The notes under the pieces: generated by a model | Database searches by the model: none | The model's input: only the letters and a program-made list of their open reading frames with translations | What the model was told of the DNA's origin: nothing | Made by a program: the position numbers and the translations under genes | Shown here: piece by piece, positions 1 to 8,074 of the stretch | Layout: each line of letters opens with the position of its first letter | Position numbering within the stretch: position 1 is the stretch's first letter | Origin: Sphingomonadaceae bacterium | GTDB taxonomy: Bacteria > Pseudomonadota > Alphaproteobacteria > Sphingomonadales > Sphingomonadaceae | Length of the DNA stretch: 64,000 nt | Direction: 5' to 3' | Assembly (NCBI GenBank): GCA_021732525.1 | Contig: JAKFUU010000006.1 | Coordinates: 100,558 to 164,557 of the forward strand

Positions 1-1
1 T

Positions 2-1786
2 GCAAAAGATGGCGAGCGCCTAATCGGGCAGCCGGCAAAGCGCCAAGCGGTGACCAACCCCGAAAGCACGATTTATGCGGTTAAGCGCCTGATCGGCCGG
101 CGGTTTGACGACCCAATGACCAAAAAAGACATGGAACTGGTCCCCTATAGCATCGTTAAGGGCAAGAATGGCGACGCCTGGGTTGAGGCGGGCGGGGAGA
201 AATATTCGCCGTCGCAAATTTCCGCCTTCACACTGCAAAAAATGAAAGAAACCGCCGAAGCTTATTTGGGCGAAACCGTGACGCAAGCGGTAATCACCGT
301 TCCGGCTTATTTCAACGATGCACAGCGCCAAGCCACGAAGGATGCAGGCCAAATCGCGGGGCTTGAAGTGCTGCGCATCATTAACGAGCCAACCGCAGCG
401 GCGCTGGCTTATGGTCTGGACAAGGATGAGAATAAAACCATCGCGGTCTATGATTTGGGCGGCGGCACATTCGATATTTCGATCCTGGAGGTGGGCGACG
501 GGGTTTTTGAGGTTAAATCGACCAATGGCGACACATTCCTGGGCGGCGAAGATTTTGACAGCAAGCTGGTCGAATTTTTGGCATCCGATTTCCAAAAGGC
601 GGAAAGCATCGATCTGACCAAAGACAAATTGGCTTTGCAGCGGTTGAAAGAGGCGGCGGAAAAGGCGAAGATCGAATTGTCATCGGCGCAATCGACCGAA
701 ATCAATCTGCCCTTTATCACTGCCGATCAAAATGGCCCCAAGCATCTGGTGAAAAATATCACCCGCGCCGATTTGGAAAAATTGGTCGATGATTTGATCA
801 AACGCACGCTGGAGCCTTGTAAAAAAGCCATCGCCGATGCGGGGGTCAAGGCGGCGGATATTGATGAAGTCGTGATGGTCGGCGGTATGACCCGGATGCC
901 CAAAGTGCGCGAAGTGGTGAAAAATTTCTTTGGCAAGGAACCGCATACCGGCGTTAATCCCGACGAAGTGGTGGCCATGGGCGCGGCGATCCAGGCCGGC
1001 GTATTGCAAGGCGATGTCAAAGATGTGCTGTTGCTCGATGTAACGCCCTTGTCGCTGGGCATCGAGACGCTGGGCGGCGTTTTCACCCGGATGATCGACC
1101 GCAACACGACGATCCCGACCAAAAAATCGCAAACCTATTCGACCGCCGATGACAATCAAAATGCGGTGACTATCCGTGTTTTTCAAGGTGAGCGCGAAAT
1201 GGCGGCGGACAATAAACTGCTGGGTAATTTTGATCTGATCGGTATCCCGCCTGCACCGCGCGGCGTGCCGCAAATTGAGGTGACATTTGACATTGACGCC
1301 AACGGCTTGGTTAGCGTGACGGCCAAAGACAAAGGCACCGGCAAGGAACAGCAGATCAAGATACAGGCATCGGGCGGGCTTTCCGATGCCGATATCGAAC
1401 AGATGGTGCAGGATGCCGAAAAATTTGCCGAAGAGGACAAGAAACGCCGCGCCGAGGCTGAGGCAAAGAATAACGCCGAAAGCCTGGTCCATACCACCGA
1501 AAAGCAGCTTGCCGAACATGGCGATAAAATTGACGATGGGTTGAAAGGCGAAATTGAGGCCGCGATTACCGAAACCAAAAGTGCGATTGAGGGCGGCGAT
1601 CCCGAAGCGATGAATGAAAAGGCCGGTGCGCTGGCGCAGGTTGCCATGAAATTGGGTGAGGCCATTTATAAAGAAGAACAGGCCAATGCCGCTCCGGCCG
1701 ATAGCGCCGCAGCACCGGATGACAGCGCGGACGAAAATGTCGTAGACGCCGAATTTTCGGAAGTTGATGAAGATAAAAAAGATTAA
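2..1786 (+). CDS. dnaK: Chaperone DnaK (Hsp70), 5' end outside window
   Basis: ATP-dependent cytosolic Hsp70 chaperone working with DnaJ and GrpE. The open frame runs in from the window edge (first codons [14 protein letters not shown]), so roughly the first 40 residues are missing; the GTG at 50 is internal, not a start. Seen: the nucleotide-binding domain signatures [14 protein letters not shown] and [12 protein letters not shown], the substrate-binding domain beginning near [14 protein letters not shown], and a charged C-terminal tail ending [15 protein letters not shown], typical of proteobacterial DnaK. dnaJ follows 127 bp downstream on the same strand, separated by a palindromic repeat. 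Identification is secure; any heat-shock promoter lies outside the window. Confidence 0.98.
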   Translation, partial: AKDGERLIGQPAKRQAVTNPESTIYAVKRLIGRRFDDPMTKKDMELVPYSIVKGKNGDAWVEAGGEKYSPSQISAFTLQKMKETAEAYLGETVTQAVITVPAYFNDAQRQATKDAGQIAGLEVLRIINEPTAAALAYGLDKDENKTIAVYDLGGGTFDISILEVGDGVFEVKSTNGDTFLGGEDFDSKLVEFLASDFQKAESIDLTKDKLALQRLKEAAEKAKIELSSAQSTEINLPFITADQNGPKHLVKNITRADLEKLVDDLIKRTLEPCKKAIADAGVKAADIDEVVMVGGMTRMPKVREVVKNFFGKEPHTGVNPDEVVAMGAAIQAGVLQGDVKDVLLLDVTPLSLGIETLGGVFTRMIDRNTTIPTKKSQTYSTADDNQNAVTIRVFQGEREMAADNKLLGNFDLIGIPPAPRGVPQIEVTFDIDANGLVSVTAKDKGTGKEQQIKIQASGGLSDADIEQMVQDAEKFAEEDKKRRAEAEAKNNAESLVHTTEKQLAEHGDKIDDGLKGEIEAAITETKSAIEGGDPEAMNEKAGALAQVAMKLGEAIYKEEQANAAPADSAAAPDDSADENVVDAEFSEVDEDKKD

Positions 1787-1803
1787 AACTTAGACCTAAT
1801 ATT

Positions 1804-1889
1804 CGTCATTCCTGCGGAGGCGGGAATCCATCACCAGCCATCCAAATTTTGACCGCCGGTGATGGCCCCCCGCCTTCGCGGGGGTGACG
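1804..1889. repeat. GTCAT-ended palindromic repeat pair between dnaK and dnaJ
   Basis: Two facing hairpin units: CGTCATTCCTGCGGAGG followed by CGGGAATCC, then CCCCCCGCCTTCGCGGGGG followed by TGACG. The outer ends are inverted copies (CGTCA / TGACG). It fills almost the whole dnaK-dnaJ gap and could act as a REP-like mRNA stabiliser or partial terminator. Related elements occur at 23571, 27640, 43836, 48150 and 50540. Confidence 0.8.
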
Positions 1890-1913
1890 AGATAGGGGAG
1901 GGAGTGCTGTGTT

Positions 1914-3047
1914 TTGAGTCTTGATATCGACTATTATGAGCTGCTTGAGGTGGAGCGCACGGCGGATGAACAAACGCTAAAATCCGCATACCGCCGGATC
2001 GCGATGGAATGTCATCCCGACCGGAACCCCGGTGATGAACAGGCGGAGGCCAAATTCAAAGCGATCAGTCAGGCTTATGACTGCCTGAAAGACCCGCAAA
2101 AACGGGCGGCCTATGATCAATTTGGCAAGGCGGCTTTTGAAAATGGCGGCGCTGGCGGCGGCGGTTTTGGCAGCGGGGCGCAGGGCTTTGGCGATTTTGC
2201 CGATATTTTCGAAAGTTTTTTCGGCGGCGGAGCGGGCGGTGCCCGTTCGCGCGGGCCAGCGCGCGGCGCGGATTTGCGCTATGACCTTGAAATTACGCTC
2301 GATGATGCTTTTCACGGCAAATCGGCGGATGTCACCATCGACGTTGCTTCCTCCTGCGGCGATTGCAACGGCAATGGTGCAGCGCCCGGATCGGCCTCGC
2401 GCGGTTGTAACATGTGTTCGGGCCACGGCAAAGTGCGCGTGCAACAGGGCTTTTTCGTTGTCGAACGCACCTGTCCTACTTGCCATGGCCGCGGCGAGGT
2501 GATCGAAAATCCATGCCGAAAATGTCGCGGTGAGGGCCGCGTCGACGAACGTAAGACGATCAATGTCAATGTGCCGCCCGGTGTTGATGAAGGCACGCGG
2601 ATCCGCGTTGCCGGCAAAGGCGAGGCCGGGCCAAGGGGCGCAGCGGCGGGCGATTTATACATTTTCGTCCATGTCGCACGGCATAAGATGTTCGAGCGCG
2701 ATGGCACCGCGCTGTTTTGCCGCGTCCCGATCAGCTTCACCAAAGCGGCGCTGGGCGGGGAGATTGATATTCCGGGGCTGGACGGCGAAAGGCATGTCAT
2801 CGCGGTTCCGGCCGGAATCCAATCGGGCAAACAATTGCGTCAACGCGGCGCGGGCATGCCGGTTTTGCAGGGGCGCGGGCACGGCGATATGGTGATCGAG
2901 ATTGATGTCGAAACCCCCACCAAGCTGACCGCGCGGCAGCGGGAGATATTATGCGAATTTCGCGCAACCGAAACCGGCGAGGAATGCCCGCAATCGCGCG
3001 GCTTTTTTGACAAGGTCAAGAATATCTGGGACGAACTTACCGATTAG
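1914..3047 (+). CDS. dnaJ: Chaperone DnaJ (Hsp40)
   Basis: Co-chaperone that stimulates DnaK ATPase and holds unfolded substrates. 377 residues, the usual length. Order of domains: J domain (residues 1-70) with the HPD motif in CHPDRNPGD; Gly/Phe-rich linker (about 75-110, GGGGFGSGAQGFG); zinc-finger region with four CxxCxGxG-like motifs (CGDCNGNG, CNMCSGHG, CPTCHGRG, CRKCRGEG, about 148-206); C-terminal substrate-binding domain. The start is a TTG, chosen because the J domain begins immediately (MSLDIDYYELLEVERTA) and a purine-rich GGGGAGGGAG lies about ten bases upstream. Downstream of dnaK as in most proteobacteria. Confidence 0.97.
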   Translation: MSLDIDYYELLEVERTADEQTLKSAYRRIAMECHPDRNPGDEQAEAKFKAISQAYDCLKDPQKRAAYDQFGKAAFENGGAGGGGFGSGAQGFGDFADIFESFFGGGAGGARSRGPARGADLRYDLEITLDDAFHGKSADVTIDVASSCGDCNGNGAAPGSASRGCNMCSGHGKVRVQQGFFVVERTCPTCHGRGEVIENPCRKCRGEGRVDERKTINVNVPPGVDEGTRIRVAGKGEAGPRGAAAGDLYIFVHVARHKMFERDGTALFCRVPISFTKAALGGEIDIPGLDGERHVIAVPAGIQSGKQLRQRGAGMPVLQGRGHGDMVIEIDVETPTKLTARQREILCEFRATETGEECPQSRGFFDKVKNIWDELTD

Positions 3048-3146
3048 CAATATCGGTGAGAAATATTCAAAGTTTGAAAGCAGTCGCCTTGCGGTTCGCC
3101 GCATTCTGTAGCAAGCTGAGCGCGTCAATGAAAGGACTCGCTCATC

Positions 3147-4052
3147 ATGATTCTATCCCGTTTTATGCTCGCCGCTGGCACCGCCATTCTATTAACCGCT
3201 TGCGCGCCCGCCACGCAGGCGCAAAATGATTTTGCGAATGTTGAAATAAAGCCCGAACAGCTTGCGCCCGGTGTTGCGGCCCTGTTTGGCGCGGGCGGGA
3301 ATATCGCGGTGTCCTATGGCGAGGATGGGACTGTGCTGATCGATGATCAATTTGCGCCGCTTACCGAAAAAATTCAAAAGTCGGTTGCCGCGCTGGGCGC
3401 ATCGCCGGTCAAATTTTTGATCAACACCCATTGGCATTTTGACCATACCGGCGGCAATGAAAATCTGGGTAAGGCCGGCGCGGTGATTATGGCGCATGAT
3501 AATGTTCGGGTCCGCATGGCCAGCGAACAAAAGCGCGGCGACCGCACAAACCCCGCCAGCCCGAAAGTGGCCTTGCCTGTGGTAACTTATGCCGAAGGTG
3601 TCAAGCTGCATTTGAATGGTGAAGAGGTGCGGGCAATCGCGCTGGCCCCGGCGCATACCGACGGTGATTCGATTATTCACTGGACCAAATCCAACGTCAT
3701 TCACATGGGCGATACTTATTTTAACAAGGTCACTTTGCCCTTTGTTGACCTGTCGAGCGGCGGCAATATTCGCGGCATTGTGGCCGCCGCAGACCGGGCG
3801 CTGGCCTTGGCCAACGATCAGACGAAGATCATTCCAGGGCACGGCCCCATCGCCACAAAAGCGGATCTGCAAGCCTATCGCAAAATGGTGTCGGAGGTTA
3901 TCGGCAAGGTCGAAGCAGGGATAAAAGCCGGCAAAACGCTCGATCAAATCAAGGCGGCAAAACCGCTTGATGGCTATGATATCAATGTGAACGGTTTTAT
4001 TAAACCCGATGGATTCATAGAAACCGTTTATAAATCGTTGGGAGGAAAATAA
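3147..4052 (+). CDS. Metallo-beta-lactamase-fold hydrolase, secreted lipoprotein
   Basis: Zinc hydrolase of the metallo-beta-lactamase superfamily. 301 residues. N-terminus is a lipoprotein signal peptide with lipobox LLTAC at about residues 14-18, so the mature protein is probably anchored to a periplasmic membrane face. Zinc ligands visible: THWHFDHTGG (HxHxDH), the third-site histidine in APAHTDGDS, and the last in PGHGP. This arrangement matches the subgroup of periplasmic MBL proteins often annotated as class B3-like or SoxH-like; the substrate cannot be read from sequence and resistance activity should not be assumed. AAAGGA lies upstream of the ATG. Confidence 0.85.
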   Translation: MILSRFMLAAGTAILLTACAPATQAQNDFANVEIKPEQLAPGVAALFGAGGNIAVSYGEDGTVLIDDQFAPLTEKIQKSVAALGASPVKFLINTHWHFDHTGGNENLGKAGAVIMAHDNVRVRMASEQKRGDRTNPASPKVALPVVTYAEGVKLHLNGEEVRAIALAPAHTDGDSIIHWTKSNVIHMGDTYFNKVTLPFVDLSSGGNIRGIVAAADRALALANDQTKIIPGHGPIATKADLQAYRKMVSEVIGKVEAGIKAGKTLDQIKAAKPLDGYDINVNGFIKPDGFIETVYKSLGGK

Positions 4053-4101
4053 TGCAGCGCTTAAGCGGCCTGCAACGCGGTATGGTTGGGGGTTGATCCC
4101 T

Positions 4102-4899
4102 ATGGCGTTATCGCGCCGCCGTTATCTGTTTGCCAGCGCTGCCATGCTGCTGACTTTGGGTGTTAACGGCTGTTCCTATGCGGCGTCAGAAACCACTAAA
4201 GCGATCAACAAAGAAGGAAAAACAATCGTTTATGTGGTTGGCACGATACATTCCGGCCATTTGGATAGCACGGATTACAGCCTGGCTATATTGGAACGCG
4301 CGATTCGCAAGGCCAATCCGGATCAGATAATAGCGGAAATCCCGCCCGACCGGCTTGCCGAGGCTTGGCGGGGTTTTCGCAAAAATGGCGTTGTGTCGGA
4401 GCCACGGGTGCGAATTTTCCCCGAATATCGTGATGTTATTTTTCCGCTGTCAAAATCAATGAAGTTTGAAATTGTCCCTGCTGCTGGCTGGACACAGCAG
4501 CTTTCTGATTATCGTGACAAGGCTTTGAACCGAATATCCAAGGATCCGGCCCGCGCCGCCCAATGGCGCGCGCATCAAACTGCTCAGGCCGCATATTCGC
4601 GTGCGGTCGGCGCGCGCGACGACGATCCATTGTATATTCACACCGCACAATATGATGCTTTGGTCAAAGCAGCGCAGAATCCCTATGAGACATATTTTGA
4701 AGAAGATTTGGGGCAGGGCGGCTGGAAAACCATAAATGCGGCGCATATTCGCTTGATAAACAAGGCGCTTGACCGCATTTCAGGGCAAGAAAAGACTGTT
4801 TGGATCACTTTCGGATCATGGCATAAATATATGATACTAAAAGATTTAGTGACTAGAAAAGATGTGATTCTGGCGGATTCTCGCAGTTTGTTTCAATAA
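4102..4899 (+). CDS. TraB/GumN-family-like protein, exported
   Basis: 265 residues. The motif VGTIHSGHLDS near residues 45-55 and the later TFGSWHKYMILKDL are like the GTxH and late histidine motifs of the TraB/PrgY/GumN (ChaN-related erythromycin-esterase-fold) family, whose members are proposed metalloproteases or haem/pheromone-binding proteins; the activity here is unknown. The N-terminus SRRRYLFASA resembles a twin-arginine signal, followed by a hydrophobic stretch and a possible lipobox (GVNGC). ATG 4102 was preferred over the upstream TTG 4093 because GGGGG sits about ten bases before it and the signal peptide then has normal length. Family call moderate. Confidence 0.6.
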   Translation: MALSRRRYLFASAAMLLTLGVNGCSYAASETTKAINKEGKTIVYVVGTIHSGHLDSTDYSLAILERAIRKANPDQIIAEIPPDRLAEAWRGFRKNGVVSEPRVRIFPEYRDVIFPLSKSMKFEIVPAAGWTQQLSDYRDKALNRISKDPARAAQWRAHQTAQAAYSRAVGARDDDPLYIHTAQYDALVKAAQNPYETYFEEDLGQGGWKTINAAHIRLINKALDRISGQEKTVWITFGSWHKYMILKDLVTRKDVILADSRSLFQ

Positions 4900-5033
4900 T
4901 CGTTGCGAAATGTTGCAGGATAATTTATCGCTTGCCACAACTGGCTGCGAAGGTCGGTTCATATGTCGCCGTATTATGGGGGTACGGTGGTCGAAATTAC
5001 CCCATGTAGTTAGACAGTTTGAGAGGAAATCCT

Positions 5034-5357
5034 GTGAAGAAAATGAAATTTGCTTCGATGCTTGCGGTTGCAGGCGGTCTTGCATTGGCAACCACCGCTT
5101 GCGGCGGTGCAGAAGCTCCAGCTGAAGAAGCTGCAGCTGAAGGCTGTGCTGCTGCGGGCTGTGCTGCTGCGGGCTGTGCCGCTGCTGGTTGTGCAGCCGC
5201 TGGTTGTGCTGCTGCGGGCTGTGCAGCCGCTGGCTGTGCTGCTGCTGCTTGTGGCGCTGCCAAATGTGCCGCTGCTGGCTGTGCCGCCGCTGCTTGTGGC
5301 GCTGCGAAATGTGCAGCCGCTGGCTGTGCTGCTGCTGGCTGTGCTGCAAAGAAATAA
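5034..5357 (+). CDS. Cys/Ala-rich pentapeptide-repeat lipoprotein, unknown function
   Basis: 107 residues starting at GTG 5034 with GAGAGGAAAT just upstream. Residues 1-26 form a signal peptide ending LALATTAC, a weak lipobox. After a short acidic stretch (EAPAEEAAAE) the rest of the protein is a run of pentapeptides, mostly G-C-A-A-A, with two ACGAAKCAAA variants. I count 14 cysteines, each exactly five residues (15 bp) from the next, ending in AAKK. No aromatic or histidine residues occur in the repeat. I do not recognise a family. Spaced cysteines in an exported protein suggest metal or thiol chemistry, structurally distinct from classical CxC/CxxC metallothioneins; the DNA is near-repetitive, so array length may vary between strains. 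A terminator-like hairpin follows. Neighbours do not reveal a maturation enzyme. Confidence 0.85.
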   Translation: MKKMKFASMLAVAGGLALATTACGGAEAPAEEAAAEGCAAAGCAAAGCAAAGCAAAGCAAAGCAAAGCAAAACGAAKCAAAGCAAAACGAAKCAAAGCAAAGCAAKK

Positions 5358-5360
5358 TAT

Positions 5361-5396
5361 CCGGCAAGCCGTTTAGCTTTTCGGCTTTGATGCCGG
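5361..5396 (+). terminator. Hairpin after the Cys-repeat lipoprotein gene
   Basis: Starts four bases past the stop codon. Arms CCGGCAAGCCG and CGGCTTTGATGCCGG pair as CCGGCA/TGCCGG plus AGCCG/CGGCT. It lacks a clear U-run, so it may protect the mRNA 3' end rather than terminate by itself. Confidence 0.55.
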
Positions 5397-5437
5397 AGCG
5401 AAAAATTGGCTTGATAGATAGTTTTTCTGATATAATC

Positions 5438-5472
5438 AAAGGCTCGGATCGATTGATTCGGGCCTTTGTTTT
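5438..5472 (+). terminator. Rho-independent terminator
   Basis: AAAGGCTCGG and TTCGGGCCTTT form a stem around a short loop, followed by GTTTTG. It lies in the 184-bp gap between the Cys-repeat lipoprotein gene and the next gene and probably ends the lipoprotein transcript. Confidence 0.75.
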
Positions 5473-5541
5473 GTCCGACTTTGCTGATCTTTGGGTCGCA
5501 AGATTTGGTTGAATAATTTTCAAGTCGAATGAGATAGATTG

Positions 5542-6198
5542 ATGAATGCCGTTGAAGCCGCGCATGTGGTGATTGAGACCATAACCACAATGGCCAGCGA
5601 AGGCCGCCCCTTGATGAAGCGGGTGCTGCCCGATGAGGATATTCATTTTTGGGAGCATTATCCCGACCGCGATGCAAGAGATGATAAGACCAAATCGCGC
5701 TGGTATTATCATGTGCATGCACCCGGTGATCGCGATCCCGGCGAACATGGTCATTTTCACTTATTTTTGCATTTGACTCAAATGGATGACGGCGTTCGGC
5801 CGATTGCAGAGCCGCAAAAGAAGGATGATGATGAACCGGTGCCCGTTACTCATCTGATCGGGTTGGCGATCGACCATTCGGGCATCCCCTGCCAATGGTT
5901 TGCGACAAACCGCTGGGTTACCGATGAATTTATGTTCTCCGCCGAAACGATGATCGCGCATATGAACAGGTATAATGTCGATGACACGGCCGAGGATAAG
6001 ACCGTCAATCGTTTCGTGACCGCGATGGTTGCGCTTTACCGCGATGAAATTGCCGCGCTATTGACCGAACGCGACGCCAAGCTGGCGGAAATTGGTGCGG
6101 GAGCCGACAATTTGGCGCTTTTTGAAAAAGGCAATGATGTCCTGGCCCATATTGCCATCGATTTGGATGAGAAAATCGAGAGCCTTGACATCGAATAA
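5542..6198 (+). CDS. DUF6969-like conserved protein
   Basis: 218 residues, no signal peptide, probably cytosolic. The conserved block around residues 35-75 reads HFWEHYPDRDARDD, then YYHVHAPGDRDPGEHGHFH, a histidine-rich pattern I associate with the DUF6969 family; function unknown, a metal site is conceivable from HxH...HGHFH. The remainder is alpha-helical in character with charged C-terminal helices. ATG 5542 is used rather than TTG 5539 one codon before it. Preceded by a terminator, so it is likely its own transcription unit; ends 65 bp from the convergent FKBP gene. Confidence 0.6.
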   Translation: MNAVEAAHVVIETITTMASEGRPLMKRVLPDEDIHFWEHYPDRDARDDKTKSRWYYHVHAPGDRDPGEHGHFHLFLHLTQMDDGVRPIAEPQKKDDDEPVPVTHLIGLAIDHSGIPCQWFATNRWVTDEFMFSAETMIAHMNRYNVDDTAEDKTVNRFVTAMVALYRDEIAALLTERDAKLAEIGAGADNLALFEKGNDVLAHIAIDLDEKIESLDIE

Positions 6199-6263
6199 GG
6201 CCCTGCCGGTTAAACAGTCTGCCGAGCGCCCCGTGATCCTATGTTAAGCAAAATCGTGGCCGC

Positions 6264-7079
6264 TTACCGGATATCAGCGATTTTCTTTTTGTCGATCAGA
6301 TCGATATGGAAATTGATATCGGCGGGCGGCGTTTGGCCTTCGGTGGCGGTTTGACCCAGCAGCGCCGCCGGCACACAAAAACGATAGGATGCGCCGACAT
6401 TCATGAGCCGCAATCCTTCACCGATCGCAGGCAGGGCGCTTTGAACCGGGATTTGTTGCCAGTCTCGTCCGTCGAGAATTTTGCCGCTAACGGCCTCATA
6501 TACGGTGATATTGACCAAAACGACGTCCTCTGGACTGGGTGAACTACCCGCACCCTCCTTCAATAGCTTGAAGCCGAGGCCGGATGCGGTCTTTGCATCG
6601 CACATCCGCTCGCCCTCGGGGATAATCTGCACTACGGGTGCCGGTTTTTTAATGACCGATAGCAGATCGACTTCAAATACCAGATCGGAATTGGCTGGAA
6701 TGGAGCCGGTGGCGCGTTCGGCATAGCCGAGCGGCGCGGGAATACACAGGCGATATTTCGCGCCGGGACGCATTAGCAACAGCCCTTCGGCAAAGCCAGG
6801 GATCACACCGCCCACGGCGAATTTTGCATCCTTGCCCGCATCAAATTCCGTGCCATTGGTTGCCAGCCGTCCGGTATAATTCACCGATACCGCGTCGTCG
6901 GCGGCGGGTGTTTCGCCGCTGCCCGGTGTCAATATTGTATAGCCCAGGCCAGATGCGGTCTGCTGATTGCATAATAGCGGATTGTCGGCTTTATCCGCAG
7001 GTTTGGCCGCTGGCTGCGCGGCGGGCAGGATGGCGGAAAAACACAGCGCGGCGGCGGCCGTTGATAATGCTATTTTCAT
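6264..7079 (-). CDS. Periplasmic FKBP-type peptidyl-prolyl isomerase, tandem domain
   Basis: 271 residues with a Sec signal peptide (MKIALSTAAAALCFSAILPAA). Two FKBP-like domains: residues about 35-140 carry the recognisable core (VSVNYTGRL, EFDAG, GVIPGFAEGL, PLGYAERATGSIPANSDLVFEVDLL) and should be an active cis-trans prolyl isomerase helping envelope protein folding; residues about 150-270 repeat the topology (GLGFKLLKEGAG, AIGEGLRLMNVGASYRFCVPA) but have lost the YTG and FDAG motifs, so the second copy looks degenerate. The DUF808 gene lies 27 bp upstream on the same strand, suggesting one transcript. Confidence 0.88.
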   Translation of the reverse strand: MKIALSTAAAALCFSAILPAAQPAAKPADKADNPLLCNQQTASGLGYTILTPGSGETPAADDAVSVNYTGRLATNGTEFDAGKDAKFAVGGVIPGFAEGLLLMRPGAKYRLCIPAPLGYAERATGSIPANSDLVFEVDLLSVIKKPAPVVQIIPEGERMCDAKTASGLGFKLLKEGAGSSPSPEDVVLVNITVYEAVSGKILDGRDWQQIPVQSALPAIGEGLRLMNVGASYRFCVPAALLGQTATEGQTPPADINFHIDLIDKKKIADIR

Positions 7080-7106
7080 GGAAAATCTGTCCGTTAAAAG
7101 AAGGTG

Positions 7107-8045
7107 TTAATGTTGTGATTTGCGCGTGAATGGTTGCTGAATTGCGATAATGATTCCGCCCAGGATCAGACCAAATATCCCGGCGCCAGCGGCATTGACC
7201 GCCCATTCGAAAAATCCGCTGGCAATCGGGATCGCCCCGCCAATATCATGCGCCAAATCATGCAACGCATGCGGCAACGTTTCGAAACCGAAACTCTCCG
7301 CGCCATGCATCACAATCTGTCCGCCGACCCAAAGCATGGCCGCGGTGCCGATCACCGACAGCGCGGTCAATATTTTTGGCATCGCCAGCACCAAGCCCCG
7401 GCCCAGCGCCCGGACCATACCATTGCCGCGTTTTGCCAGATCCAGCCCGACATCGTCCATTTTTACGATCACCGCAACCACGCCATAAACCAGAACCGTA
7501 ATGGCGATCGCGACGACGATTAACGAGATTGCTTGCAAGTATATGGACTGTTCCTTCACCTCGCCCAGCGAAATGGCCATAATTTCCGCCGAAAGGATAA
7601 AATCGGTTCGGATGGCGCCCGATGCCATTTGCGCTTCATGTTCTTCGCTGGTCAATTCTTCCATTTCTTCTTGCAGCGTTTCATCGTGCGGGCGCAGCGC
7701 ATGCAGCGCTTTTTCCGCGCCTTCATAGCAGAGATAAGCGCCGCCGACCATCAAGATCGGGGTGATCAGCCAGGGCAGAAAAGCGCTGAGCAGCAATGCG
7801 ATGGGCAAGATAAACAGCAGCTTGTTGCGCAGCGACCCTTTCGCTATCCGCCAAATGACCGGCAATTCGCGGGCCGGATCAAACCCGGTCAGATAGCGGG
7901 GTGTTACCGCGGCATCGTCAACGACAACGCCCGCCGCCTTGGTGCCCGCCTTGGCCGCCGCAACGCCAATATCATCAATCGAGGCGGCGGCCAGTTTGGT
8001 GATTGTTGCTACATCGTCCAATAATGCAAATAATCCCGATGGCAT
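7107..8045 (-). CDS. DUF808 (YedI-type) integral membrane protein
   Basis: 312 residues. The N-terminus MPSGLFALLDDVATITKLAA and the segment GVVVDDAAVTPRYLTGFDPARELPVIWRIAKGSL are diagnostic of the DUF808/YedI family of inner-membrane proteins of unknown function. Several transmembrane stretches are visible: about residues 90-125, 175-205 and 285-305. Typical family length. Sits between the acyl-CoA dehydrogenase gene (29 bp upstream) and the FKBP gene on the same strand. Confidence 0.88.
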   Translation of the reverse strand: MPSGLFALLDDVATITKLAAASIDDIGVAAAKAGTKAAGVVVDDAAVTPRYLTGFDPARELPVIWRIAKGSLRNKLLFILPIALLLSAFLPWLITPILMVGGAYLCYEGAEKALHALRPHDETLQEEMEELTSEEHEAQMASGAIRTDFILSAEIMAISLGEVKEQSIYLQAISLIVVAIAITVLVYGVVAVIVKMDDVGLDLAKRGNGMVRALGRGLVLAMPKILTALSVIGTAAMLWVGGQIVMHGAESFGFETLPHALHDLAHDIGGAIPIASGFFEWAVNAAGAGIFGLILGGIIIAIQQPFTRKSQH

Positions 8046-8074
8046 GGTTTTTCCTGCTTCCTATGAGCTTGCGA

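Noticed and set aside
680..1519. 279-residue open frame on the minus strand inside dnaK
   Set aside because: Antisense shadow of a highly conserved gene; no ribosome site and composition follows the dnaK codon positions.
3147..4052. Calling the metallo-beta-lactamase-fold lipoprotein an antibiotic-resistance gene
   Set aside because: Only the fold and zinc ligands are visible; many relatives are not beta-lactamases.
4997..5760. Minus-strand frames rich in Gln/His/Ala opposite the Cys-repeat gene
   Set aside because: Created by the repetitive DNA of the plus-strand gene; they read only repeats and have no signal or ribosome site.
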